DNA of 22,315 nt from a virus: positions 1-22,315 of IMG/VR virus record IMGVR_UViG_3300023243_000078; one strand, written 5' to 3'. The notes beneath the pieces are model-generated. The model was not told the origin of the DNA. It saw only the letters and a list, made by a program, of their open reading frames with translations, and did not search any database. This document shows, piece after piece, positions 6,762-13,288 of the stretch (the stretch's first letter is position 1; each line of letters starts with the position of its first letter). Position numbers and translations under genes: made by a program.

Positions 6762-7152
6762 ATTCTTCAATGATTTTAAACACTATATTAGTGTCATTTG
6801 GGTGATTGGTACGGAATATATTGTTATTGATTTTAGCAGTCTCGTCAAGCTCTGTAATAATAGGAACAAGGTCAAAGTCTGACATTAACATGTCTAATGT
6901 TAATGCATCTTCGTACTCGACTTCAAATGCAAACTCCCAGTAACGTTGTTTTCCTTTTGTGTTTGATCCAAATCCAAACTTGTCAATGTTGCTTACTTGC
7001 GAGCTACAACTAATAGGATTTATATTAACTCTGAGTCCAATAGTTTGTACTAAGGTATAATAGTTTGCTTGTTGATTAATAAGTCGCTTGTCGTCGCCGC
7101 GCCGGGCATTGGATTCTGTAATGTCAACAACTGTGGTTAATGTAAATTTCAT
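6760..7152 (-). CDS. Conserved phage hypothetical protein, 130 aa
   Basis: The protein starts MKFTLTTVVDITESNARRGD and contains a YTLVQTIGLRVNINPIS segment that I associate with a conserved hypothetical family of marine T4-like phages. It is all soluble, with predicted beta strands and no catalytic motif. Its ATG has no ribosome-binding site. Four bases upstream is TGTAAATA, a one-base variant of the late promoter, and the 18-nt stretch around the start is nearly identical to that of the hydrolase gene at 15659. It follows the terminator at 7170-7198 and so forms its own transcription unit. Function unknown. Confidence 0.75.
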   Translation of the reverse strand: MKFTLTTVVDITESNARRGDDKRLINQQANYYTLVQTIGLRVNINPISCSSQVSNIDKFGFGSNTKGKQRYWEFAFEVEYEDALTLDMLMSDFDLVPIITELDETAKINNNIFRTNHPNDTNIVFKIIEE

Positions 7153-7164
7153 ACTGTATTTACA
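7147..7164 (-). promoter_or_regulatory. TGTAAATA start-proximal promoter element
   Basis: The minus-strand 18-mer TGTAAATACAGTATGAAA includes the start codon of the 130-aa gene. It differs at one position from the 18-mer at 15647-15664 on the plus strand (TGTAAATACACTATGAAA). TGTAAATA resembles the late box TATAAATA. No Shine-Dalgarno site is present at either gene. Confidence 0.45.
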
Positions 7165-7169
7165 GCCAT

Positions 7170-7198
7170 AAAAAAAGGGCCCACTTAAAAGTGAGCCC
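7170..7198 (-). terminator. Intrinsic terminator after the 110-aa gene
   Basis: On the minus strand GGGCTCACTT-TT-AAGTGGGCCC forms a 10-bp stem with one U-G pair, followed by seven T. It is the strongest terminator on the minus strand in this window and ends the transcript of the 110-aa gene. Confidence 0.85.
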
Positions 7199-7199
7199 A

Positions 7200-7233
7200 G
7201 TGTGCCGAAGCACGGTTCCTAAGGTAGTTAGGA
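7200..7233 (-). other. 3' UTR structured element (two hairpins, TTCG tetraloop)
   Basis: Between the 110-aa gene and its terminator the minus strand holds CCTAA-CTACC-TTAGG, then GTGC-TTCG-GCAC, a C(UUCG)G-type stable hairpin. The 13-mer CTACCTTAGGAAC in this element recurs in the 3' region of the 206-aa gene (20312-20324). A role in 3' end stability is plausible. Confidence 0.5.
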
Positions 7234-7234
7234 T

Positions 7235-7567
7235 TTATGCTGCGTTGAATGTACTCAATGTACGTACAACTACGGTTGCTGCTGCAAGATTAACACCGTC
7301 TACTGTGCCTAGGGCTTGTAGACGACGTGTCATACCAGCTGCATCAACTGCGTGGCCGTCGACGATTGCAAAAATCTTACCAGCTGTGCCAGTTGATTCA
7401 TACATTAGTGGTGAAAACTCTCTAACGATAGTTTCAACTGCTCCGCCGATACCGTCTTTTGCTGTTAGGTCAACACCTGCATCGATTTCGATTGCAATGA
7501 TTTGTGCTGTAGCATATGCTACGCTGTGGTCGAAACCTGTGCCGTTTACTCTTGTGAACTCTGCCAT
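7235..7567 (-). CDS. Small conserved virion-type protein, 110 aa
   Basis: The protein starts MAEFTRVNGTGFDHSVAYAT. It is Ala/Val/Thr-rich with alternating beta strands (AIEIDAGVDLTAKDG, KIFAIVDGHAVD, AATVVVRTLSTF) and no signal, membrane segment or catalytic motif. It has its own unit: CTAAATA late-type box, a 55-nt leader with a stem-loop, AGGAG before the ATG, and a strong terminator after the stop. This isolated arrangement with a stabilised mRNA suggests high-level late expression, as for an abundant structural protein. I recall similar small proteins in T4-like marine phages but cannot name the family. Confidence 0.72.
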   Translation of the reverse strand: MAEFTRVNGTGFDHSVAYATAQIIAIEIDAGVDLTAKDGIGGAVETIVREFSPLMYESTGTAGKIFAIVDGHAVDAAGMTRRLQALGTVDGVNLAAATVVVRTLSTFNAA

Positions 7568-7594
7568 TTTATATTCTCCTATGATCTAATGGAC

Positions 7595-7611
7595 CTTCAC
7601 ACTCTGTGAAG
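7595..7611 (-). other. 5' UTR stem-loop of the 110-aa gene
   Basis: The minus strand reads CTTCACA-GAG-TGTGAAG, a 7-bp stem with a 3-nt loop, between the late promoter and the AGGAG site. It shares the ACAGAGTGT core with the stem-loop at 6668-6682 in front of the 76-aa gene. No U-tract follows, so it is not a terminator. Confidence 0.6.
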
Positions 7612-7617
7612 TTCTTG

Positions 7618-7630
7618 TAATGTATTTAGC
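7618..7630 (-). promoter_or_regulatory. CTAAATA late-type promoter for the 110-aa gene
   Basis: The minus strand carries GCTAAATACATTA. The identical 13-mer lies upstream of the 88-aa gene at 10800-10812, so this is likely a genuine variant of the late promoter box. Confidence 0.6.
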
Positions 7631-7652
7631 CTCTAAGACAAAAATATTGTTC

Positions 7653-8081
7653 TTAGCCTCTTTTTTGAGCTCTTTTGTGTAACACTCTTAGTAATTGCAC
7701 AAAACCTGGACCTGCTGATACAATGTCATCTAGCATTTCAATAGCAGGCTGCATTCCTTTAACATACGTTGCTGGTATGTTCTTACCTTCTTTAGCAAGT
7801 TCTAAAAATAACCTTACTCGCATTAGATTCTCAGCACCAACAATAAGTCTGTAGTTGATTATGTTTCTACTTTCAACTCTTTTAGCAATTCTGTCAAATG
7901 CAGCTTCGTTTATATAAACACTGTCAGCAGCATCAGAAATATCATGCCCGCCTTCCATGATCGCCCATTCACGAGCTGTATATCGCGGTTCATCTAAAAT
8001 TTTTAAATCTTCTAGAAACTTGTCTACATCTTCGTCAGTGATGAGAGTAGACTCGTTTACAATTGCTCTAATAAAATCCAT
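7653..8081 (-). CDS. Hypothetical late protein, 142 aa
   Basis: The protein begins MDFIRAIVNESTLITDEDVD; the IVNE-S stretch only loosely resembles the leader site of its neighbours. It is strongly helical and acidic/basic mixed, with a C-terminal LLRVLHKRAQKRG. No motif is recognised. The ATG shares one base with the TAA of the 145-aa gene (TAATG), so it belongs to the operon that starts at 10786 and is the last gene of it. A head or neck accessory protein is possible, on position only. Confidence 0.68.
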   Translation of the reverse strand: MDFIRAIVNESTLITDEDVDKFLEDLKILDEPRYTAREWAIMEGGHDISDAADSVYINEAAFDRIAKRVESRNIINYRLIVGAENLMRVRLFLELAKEGKNIPATYVKGMQPAIEMLDDIVSAGPGFVQLLRVLHKRAQKRG

Positions 8082-8518
8082 TATGCTCTTTTAGCTCTTG
8101 CTGCTTTTATTGCGCGACTTGCGTATTTGTCTGCTCGCATTGCATTTTTCCCGTCATCTGACGGATCAGCAAACTCATCAGGATCAGTATCGCTTTGATC
8201 AGTATCGTCTAGGCCACCTTGTTTATGATCTTTAGTTAACGCTGATTGCTGACTTTGTATTTTGTCTGCATAAGCCAATAGTTTTTTAATAACTTCGGGA
8301 CTAACTCCGGCTTTCTTTACAACATCTGCTAGATTCTTTGGTCCAAACAATGTACCAAAATCTGTTAGAGAACTACCAACTCGTGACATAGTATTTGATA
8401 ATGCATCGTCTTTGGTTGACGCTGCTTGACTCATTAGTATACGTCCGAAGTCTGCTAATTTACGCTGTTGTGGCGTCATTTCAAAATTAGCTTCGGCTAA
8501 TATTTCATTCATTTTCAT
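8081..8518 (-). CDS. Hypothetical protein with head-targeting-like leader, 145 aa
   Basis: The leader MKMNEILAEANFEMTPQQR has L-A-E before A, an excellent match to the T4 prohead-protease cleavage pattern (compare T4 internal proteins, which start MKTYQEFIAE). The body is helical, then an acidic linker (DDTDQSDTDPDEFADPSDDG), then a basic, Ala-rich C-terminus. AAGGAA precedes the ATG. It lies between the ligase-like gene and the 142-aa gene in one operon. A head-packaged internal protein is the preferred reading; no enzymatic motif is visible. Confidence 0.72.
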   Translation of the reverse strand: MKMNEILAEANFEMTPQQRKLADFGRILMSQAASTKDDALSNTMSRVGSSLTDFGTLFGPKNLADVVKKAGVSPEVIKKLLAYADKIQSQQSALTKDHKQGGLDDTDQSDTDPDEFADPSDDGKNAMRADKYASRAIKAARAKRA

Positions 8519-8530
8519 AATTGCAATTCC

Positions 8531-9676
8531 TTATCTTTGTACGGCTCTATTGGCTCTTGTAAAAAATTCTCTAGGTACTAATTTAACGTCACCGTCTGGA
8601 TGTGCTAGTACGTATCCTTCGCCACCAGCGCCGTGCCCTGGTATGTTTGCTTTTACGGTTGCATCGTGTGCATCAAATTGAGCAATCACTTTGTCCTTGA
8701 TCTGCATGATACCTGACACTACTTGCCATATTGCATCAAACCCTGCTTGATTATTTTGTATGTGCGTTGCAATGTTCTTTTGTTTGTTCGGCGATAGTTT
8801 AGAACTTGCCATCCAGTCAAAGAAGTCTGAGCCTAAGTTTTCTAAACCTGTATCAACTTTACCGTTAGTATATGCATAAAGCACTTTTGCAAAGTCTGAT
8901 ATTTTTAATTCTGTTAGTGCTGCAATATCCAACAGTTTATCAATTGCACCTGCATTCTTAGCAACTGCTGCTTTAAGTTGATTAATATCTTCGTCTTCAA
9001 TCTCTGGTGATTTTTGTACAGTCACGGATGGAAATATTAATACATCATTGCCCTGGAAGTCTATGCCTTGTGGTACTGCACTTTCGTTGCCATCTTCGTC
9101 AATAAGTCTGTGTACAACTACTCCAGTTATACTAGACCCAATACGTTTACCTAGGTCGCTGCTAATATCAACTGCATACTCTACTATGTTCGGCTTGAAC
9201 ACAAAGTTCTTATCTTTTACTGGCGGAGTGTTATAATATAACAGATCACCTTTTAAGTAACCGCGGAAGTCTGTTGGAGTTGCACGTTCGTACAAATCAA
9301 AGATGCCTCGCATGTTACCTGCAAAAGAAACATATCCCGGATTCTCTCTGTTCTTACCACCACTACGGTTTAAGAACATTTGTTCTAGGTCGTCGCCGCT
9401 TTTACTCTTACCGTCGTAACCCTTTGCGCTAAAGCCGCTTTTGTCTGTGAGTACAAACTCGCCGTCAGTGTTGCGGCCAAAGATAATAGCAGGACTGCCA
9501 TCCCATTTAATAGTAACATTTGTGTGCTTCCCTTGTTCTAAACTCTTAAGGCTTTCTAATGCACGAATTGCTCCGCGGCTACCTTCCCAGAACACAATGT
9601 CTTCTGCGTGGTCAATGCGAGCACCTTCTTTAAGGTATACACGACTTTCAACTAGTTTAATATCACGGTATCTCAT
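8531..9676 (-). CDS. Ligase-like nucleotidyltransferase with head-targeting-like leader
   Basis: This 381-aa protein shows the ordered motifs of the covalent nucleotidyltransferase superfamily (ATP-dependent DNA/RNA ligases and capping enzymes). Motif I is K57-W-D-G60 (TIKWDGSPAIIFGR), a motif III-like KGDLLYY is at 142-148, motif IV is E353-G-Y-V-L and motif V is V364-K-L-V. Motifs III and IV are far apart, so about 200 residues may be inserted. K57 would be the lysine that becomes adenylylated. The N-terminus MRYRDIKLVES, then YLKEG, offers two L-x-E sites before S and G, like T4 head-protein leaders. Its ATG overlaps the stop of the nucleotidyltransferase gene (ATGA). Nucleic-acid end joining or repair is the inferred role; the substrate is unknown. 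Confidence 0.68.
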   Translation of the reverse strand: MRYRDIKLVESRVYLKEGARIDHAEDIVFWEGSRGAIRALESLKSLEQGKHTNVTIKWDGSPAIIFGRNTDGEFVLTDKSGFSAKGYDGKSKSGDDLEQMFLNRSGGKNRENPGYVSFAGNMRGIFDLYERATPTDFRGYLKGDLLYYNTPPVKDKNFVFKPNIVEYAVDISSDLGKRIGSSITGVVVHRLIDEDGNESAVPQGIDFQGNDVLIFPSVTVQKSPEIEDEDINQLKAAVAKNAGAIDKLLDIAALTELKISDFAKVLYAYTNGKVDTGLENLGSDFFDWMASSKLSPNKQKNIATHIQNNQAGFDAIWQVVSGIMQIKDKVIAQFDAHDATVKANIPGHGAGGEGYVLAHPDGDVKLVPREFFTRANRAVQR

Positions 9677-10536
9677 CTGTTAAATGCTCCTGAACTCATA
9701 ACAACACTGTTCAATGGTGCACCACTTAGTTCTCTAATTCTACGCAACTGTTTATCAGCCAACGATTCAACTTGTGATTCAGGCACTTCTTTGCCTGCCT
9801 TTTCCATTGTTTCTTTCCACGGAGCAATAAGCTGTTCGTAGTCTGGATCGCCTTTGAGTCTTGCAAGTATACTTTCAACTGTGTGCGTGTCGGCTTCTTT
9901 AGCACCTTTACCTAATAGCAACGATGCAATTTCATCCCAGTCATCAGCAACAACAGCATCTCCGTTGTTAGGATCAACAACACCAAACTTAGGACTAAAC
10001 TTTAGTCCACGTCCTCTTGCTAGACTTGACAACAATATTGCTCTGTCTGTTCCGCCGAACTGTGCTGTTCCGCCACGCTTGGCTCCTCTTTGGAATTTAG
10101 GATTGTTTGTAAACATAAAGTCTGTTTGCACAAATCCTTTTTGGTCAGTGCCGTCGATAGGTGTACGGAAGTGAACTTGGTCACCAGCGTCCTTGATCCA
10201 ACCTGCTTCGAACCCCTTGCCTTTGTTCATAATTTCTAAGTCTGGAATGCCTTGTCCCTTGCACCAAGCTGCAAGTTTAGCAATTAGTTGTTCTTTGCTA
10301 ACTTTAGATGCATCTGTGTTTAAGTCTAAGTCACCTGAGCTATTCTTTTCAAATGCTCCATCTGGGTCATTCTTCTTACCAGTTGTGCCTAGCCAATCTT
10401 CTTCATCAAATACTAAGCCTGTAATCTTTTCAATAAATTGAATCGTAGGATGTACATCTTGAGTAGCAATACGTTGTGTTAATGGACCTTCTGTACTTTT
10501 AAATACGTTGCCGCCTTCTTTAAGAATTGCTGTCAT
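9673..10536 (-). CDS. Polymerase-beta-like nucleotidyltransferase with head-targeting-like leader
   Basis: This 287-aa protein has the minimal nucleotidyltransferase pattern. G50-TTGKK is followed about 16 residues later by S67-G-D69-L-D71-L, and a third carboxylate, D139, lies in the strand FVQTDFMF. D69, D71 and D139 would bind the catalytic metals. The glycine motif is GTTG rather than the usual GS, so activity is not certain. The start MTAILKEGGN has L-K-E before G, matching the T4 prohead-protease site. It overlaps the upstream 88-aa gene by 17 nt and the downstream ligase-like gene by four bases. The coupling suggests that the two enzymes work on the same nucleic-acid ends. Confidence 0.62.
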   Translation of the reverse strand: MTAILKEGGNVFKSTEGPLTQRIATQDVHPTIQFIEKITGLVFDEEDWLGTTGKKNDPDGAFEKNSSGDLDLNTDASKVSKEQLIAKLAAWCKGQGIPDLEIMNKGKGFEAGWIKDAGDQVHFRTPIDGTDQKGFVQTDFMFTNNPKFQRGAKRGGTAQFGGTDRAILLSSLARGRGLKFSPKFGVVDPNNGDAVVADDWDEIASLLLGKGAKEADTHTVESILARLKGDPDYEQLIAPWKETMEKAGKEVPESQVESLADKQLRRIRELSGAPLNSVVMSSGAFNR

Positions 10537-10786
10537 TATTCTTACTCTCTATAACTTTTTGGATACCGCGTCTAAACTTTTTAGGATCTCCGCTTTTAAT
10601 AGCATTGATAAATCTACGCTCAAGTTCGCCAGCTGTTACATCATCATATGTACTTGCGATTCTATTAAGCAAGTTAATACTACTTTCGATGATATTATTA
10701 GCAGATGTCTCAATTTGTTTGTCGCTACTATATGTGCGGCCAAAGCTGTTGAGTTCTTCTAAAATGCTTCTTGTGCGTTTTTTCAT
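10520..10786 (-). CDS. Hypothetical helical protein, 88 aa
   Basis: The protein begins MKKRTRSILEELNSFGRTYS; I-L-E near the start could be a leader site. It is helical and basic, with LNRIASTYDDVTAGELERRF near the middle and KKFRRGIQKVIES near the end. It is the first gene of the operon running to 7653, and CGGAG lies before the ATG. Its 3' end overlaps the nucleotidyltransferase gene by 17 nt. Function unknown; a partner or head-packaging function is only suggested by position. Confidence 0.68.
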   Translation of the reverse strand: MKKRTRSILEELNSFGRTYSSDKQIETSANNIIESSINLLNRIASTYDDVTAGELERRFINAIKSGDPKKFRRGIQKVIESKNNDSNS

Positions 10787-10799
10787 TGCGTTGCTCCGA

Positions 10800-10812
10800 T
10801 AATGTATTTAGC
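10800..10812 (-). promoter_or_regulatory. CTAAATA late-type promoter for the 10786-7653 operon
   Basis: The minus strand carries GCTAAATACATTA, identical to the 13-mer upstream of the 110-aa gene. It lies 18 nt before the ATG of the 88-aa gene, with CGGAG between. It is back to back with the plus-strand TATAAATA at 10818-10825. Confidence 0.6.
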
Positions 10813-10817
10813 GTTGT

Positions 10818-10825
10818 TATAAATA
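10818..10825 (+). promoter_or_regulatory. Perfect late promoter TATAAATA for the lipase gene
   Basis: This is an exact match to the T4 late consensus, 27 nt before the lipase ATG, with GGGGGAGGG as ribosome-binding site in between. It is divergent from the CTAAATA box six bases away. Confidence 0.7.
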
Positions 10826-10852
10826 AGAGTACTACACTTGGGGGAGGGCATA

Positions 10853-11620
10853 ATGTCTATATCAGAGATGAATTTCAAAGAAAGATCCTTATTGTTTGCA
10901 AAACTTGCGAGTACTGCTTATAATAACTTAAAGGACGCAAAAAGTCAAGCAAAGAGTTTAGGCTTTACAACTGTAGAGTTTTATGATAAAGATGGTGCTC
11001 AGGCATATCGATTCATGAACGCAGACGATTTAGTTATTGCCTGTCGCGGCACCGAACCTACACAGTTTAACGACATTGCAGCAGACCTGCGGGCTATTCC
11101 AGTAGTTGCAGAAACTATCAGTAGAGTACACAAAGGCTTTAAAGCAGAAGTAGATGAACTTTGGCCAATGATATGTGACGACCTAGTTCGTACAGTTAAT
11201 CGAAGCAAGGCAGTTTGGTTCTGTGGGCACAGTTTGGGCGCAGCGATGGCAACTATTATGGCAAGTCGTTGCCGACTTTATGCAAGCGTTCCTAATCCGC
11301 AAGAGCTTTACACATACGGTTCGCCTAGAGTAGGGTGGCCTAATTATGTTAAAAGCCTAGGCGTAGTGCATCATCGTTGGAAGAACAATAACGATATTGT
11401 TACAACTGTTCCTCCTATGCTGTTAGGATTTAGACATCACGGTATACAGCATTACCTAAATGCCTACGGACAAGTTCGTAACCCAACTGGATGGCAGATG
11501 GTTAAAGATCGTTGGCGCGGTATCTGGATGGGACTAAAGCAAGGCAAGATAGATAGCTTTAGTGATCATTCAATAGATGAATACATCAAACACCTAGAAA
11601 ACTATAACAAAGAGGCTTAA
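10853..11620 (+). CDS. Class 3 lipase-like alpha/beta hydrolase
   Basis: I choose the ATG at 10853 (MSISEMNFKERSLLFAKLAS); GGGGGAGGG lies just upstream, and a TTG five codons earlier is less likely. The 255-aa protein fits the lipase_3 family: DDLVIACRGTEPTQFNDIAADL (oxyanion region), GHSLGAAMA with nucleophile near S127, YTYGSPRVGW, Asp near 181 in NNNDIVTTVPP, and a C-terminal His in SDHSIDEY. All three triad residues are present, so it is probably an active lipase/esterase. No signal peptide is seen, so it would act in the cytoplasm, after lysis or as a virion part. It has a late promoter and its stop overlaps the convergent dehydrogenase stop. Confidence 0.88.
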   Translation: MSISEMNFKERSLLFAKLASTAYNNLKDAKSQAKSLGFTTVEFYDKDGAQAYRFMNADDLVIACRGTEPTQFNDIAADLRAIPVVAETISRVHKGFKAEVDELWPMICDDLVRTVNRSKAVWFCGHSLGAAMATIMASRCRLYASVPNPQELYTYGSPRVGWPNYVKSLGVVHHRWKNNNDIVTTVPPMLLGFRHHGIQHYLNAYGQVRNPTGWQMVKDRWRGIWMGLKQGKIDSFSDHSIDEYIKHLENYNKEA

Positions 11621-12369
11621 CCTCTAATACGGTTATTGTACGCAATAGCTTCTTGAATTAGACTCAGCTCAATGTCACTGCGTTGAGCTGTTTTTACGAT
11701 TGCGCTAGTGTCTTTAGGAAAGCAATGTCCACCAAAGCCGCGTTCTGTTGTGATGGAAGTATGACTCATACCAATACGAGGATCAGCACCTACTACTGCA
11801 ACAACTTCGTCATAGTTTAAATTGTTCGCTGCACACAGATCATAGACTTGATTAAAAAACGCAACCTTAGTAGCAAGGAAACTGTTGCGCATATACTTGC
11901 CTAGGATAAGACTTTCAACGCTTGTTGCAGTACTAGTAAAGTCTTTGAATACTTTTGCAAATGCACTGTGCCAAAACTGTGTATCGTCTCCGCCAAAATA
12001 CAAGTGAGAAGTATTCTTAAAGTCTTCTGTTGCAGTTTTAGCAACAAGGAACTCTGGGCTAAATGTTAAACTATGCTTAGGAAACTCTGTTCTAATTGCA
12101 TCCCAGCCTTCTAAACTAATTGTACTCTTAATTAGAATAGGCATATCTGAACGTGTGTTTGATATTACATCGTACACGTTATTTACATTACACGCACCAC
12201 TTTCATGCGGCGGAGTTGATACACATACAATTAGTGCATCTGTATCTTTAGGCATAGGATGGCTATACTCAGGAAATGCTGGGTCTGATACAGTAATTAA
12301 ATGACGGTATTGCATAACTTCTGCGTGAGCTCTGCCAACAAAACCGTATCCTGCTATTGCGATATTCAT
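11617..12369 (-). CDS. Compact UDP-glucose/GDP-mannose dehydrogenase-family protein
   Basis: This 250-aa protein begins MNIAIAGYGFVGRAHAE, a Rossmann G-x-G-x-x-G NAD site. It continues with the family's VCVSTPP, the S-P-E-F-L motif, KYMRNSFLATKVAFFN and GGHCFPKD with the catalytic C216. The family oxidises UDP-glucose or related sugar nucleotides to uronic acids in two NAD-dependent steps. Usual members have about 400 aa; this one ends right after the central domain and lacks the C-terminal UDP-binding domain. It may use a different substrate. It has its own sigma-70 promoter and overlaps the lipase stop by three bases. The neighbouring glycosyltransferase and LpxH-like genes suggest envelope glycan modification. 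Confidence 0.85.
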   Translation of the reverse strand: MNIAIAGYGFVGRAHAEVMQYRHLITVSDPAFPEYSHPMPKDTDALIVCVSTPPHESGACNVNNVYDVISNTRSDMPILIKSTISLEGWDAIRTEFPKHSLTFSPEFLVAKTATEDFKNTSHLYFGGDDTQFWHSAFAKVFKDFTSTATSVESLILGKYMRNSFLATKVAFFNQVYDLCAANNLNYDEVVAVVGADPRIGMSHTSITTERGFGGHCFPKDTSAIVKTAQRSDIELSLIQEAIAYNNRIRG

Positions 12370-12387
12370 ATTTTTTCCTATACTTTT

Positions 12388-12416
12388 ATACTAACACGAC
12401 TTTATTTAAATGTCAA
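12388..12416 (-). promoter_or_regulatory. Sigma-70 extended -10 promoter for the dehydrogenase gene
   Basis: On the minus strand TTGACA (12416-12411), a 17-nt spacer and TAGTAT (12393-12388), preceded by TGT. The -35 overlaps the stop codon of the glycosyltransferase. AGGAAA lies before the ATG. The layout matches that of the NifU-like operon promoter. Confidence 0.75.
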
Positions 12417-13123
12417 TCCCAATATTTAGAATAATCCATATTATCCCAGTACTTCTGATTGTTGCGATTTAAAAAGTTCTTAATAAGATACCAGGCCATG
12501 CCAAAGTATCCCATCTTTTGAAAACGTCTGCTGTCTTGTCCAAAGTAATGGTTAAGTAGTTTAAACTTCTTAACATCATACATTTTACTTAGAAAGAAGT
12601 CTTCGCTAGTTTGAAACTTACCAGGAAAGCCGCCTAGCTGTTCAAACTTATCTCTACGTGTGAGCATGAATGCGCCTACTGCAAATGGAACAAAGTGTTG
12701 CATCACACTGTTGATTACGTTGAATAACGTAAACCCTACCTTAGCTATAACGTCATTGTCATAGCACTTGATATACAGCCCTACTAGATCTAACTGTTGC
12801 TGTTCTAGTGCTTGCACACTGTCAACGATAACACTGTCTGAAAAGAAACGTACATCACTATCAATAAACAGTATGTAAGGAGTCGTTACTTGCTTGGCTC
12901 CGTTGTTCTTTGCTTCGCTTACAGGGCCACCTTGTATAATTTGTACGTTTAAGTTGCTCTTCTTTTCGTTGATCACTTTACGAGTATTGTCTGTGCTTGC
13001 ATCAGCAATGATAATCTTGGTGTTACCTATGCCTTGTTGTTTACGTAGGTCGTTTAATAAGTGTTCAATATAATCTTCTTCATTCTTACAAGGGACTACT
13101 ATGGTTATTTTTTCTGAGAGCAT
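12413..13123 (-). CDS. Family 2 glycosyltransferase (cassette copy 1)
   Basis: This 236-aa protein is a GT-A fold family 2 enzyme. ITIVVPCKNEEDYIEHLL is at the start, ADASTDNT follows, D88-S-D90 is the nucleotide-sugar/metal-binding DxD, and TSEDFFLS near residue 170 supplies the acidic catalytic region. Two hydrophobic segments (about 128-155) may dip into the membrane. It adds a sugar to a lipid or glycan acceptor, not identifiable from sequence. GGAGG precedes the ATG. It overlaps the small 58-aa gene by 19 nt and follows the LpxH-like gene. A close paralogue of equal length lies at 18528-19238 in the same arrangement. Confidence 0.88.
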   Translation of the reverse strand: MLSEKITIVVPCKNEEDYIEHLLNDLRKQQGIGNTKIIIADASTDNTRKVINEKKSNLNVQIIQGGPVSEAKNNGAKQVTTPYILFIDSDVRFFSDSVIVDSVQALEQQQLDLVGLYIKCYDNDVIAKVGFTLFNVINSVMQHFVPFAVGAFMLTRRDKFEQLGGFPGKFQTSEDFFLSKMYDVKKFKLLNHYFGQDSRRFQKMGYFGMAWYLIKNFLNRNNQKYWDNMDYSKYWD

Positions 13124-13281
13124 ATTGCCTCCAATTTAAATTGTTTAAATTTTATATCGTATCCAAGAGTGTCAGCCGCTGACCGGCATTGTTGTTCACT
13201 TGGAAACTGCATCGTTAATCTCGCCTGCTGATCACTTGGATCGTTTATGTGTACTGCTAGTATTATCAATAACCACATCAT
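13105..13281 (-). CDS. Small membrane-anchored protein with two Cys (cassette copy 1)
   Basis: I start this 58-aa protein at the double ATG at 13281/13278 because AGGAG lies just upstream; a longer frame would read back into the phosphoesterase gene. It begins MMWLLIILAVHINDPSDQQA: a short hydrophobic N-terminus, an N-D-P-S/T-D-Q-P/Q turn, then MQFPSEQQC and a C-terminal Cys. Both Cys are conserved in the copy 2 paralogue, which suggests a disulfide outside the cytoplasm, though the N-terminus is short for a signal peptide. It sits between the phosphoesterase and glycosyltransferase genes in both copies, so it probably helps this pair. Function unknown. Confidence 0.75.
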   Translation of the reverse strand: MMWLLIILAVHINDPSDQQARLTMQFPSEQQCRSAADTLGYDIKFKQFKLEAICSQKK

Positions 13282-13288
13282 CTGACTC

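Noticed and set aside
7215-7227. Match of TCCTAAGGTAG to a conserved 23S rRNA segment (also at 20312-20324)
   Set aside because: Only 11 bases match and no flanking rRNA sequence is present; better explained as a repeated 3' UTR element.
7629-7670. Inverted repeat CTAAGA...TCTTAG after the 142-aa gene as a terminator
   Set aside because: The stem has a bulge and no U-tract follows on the minus strand; weak support.
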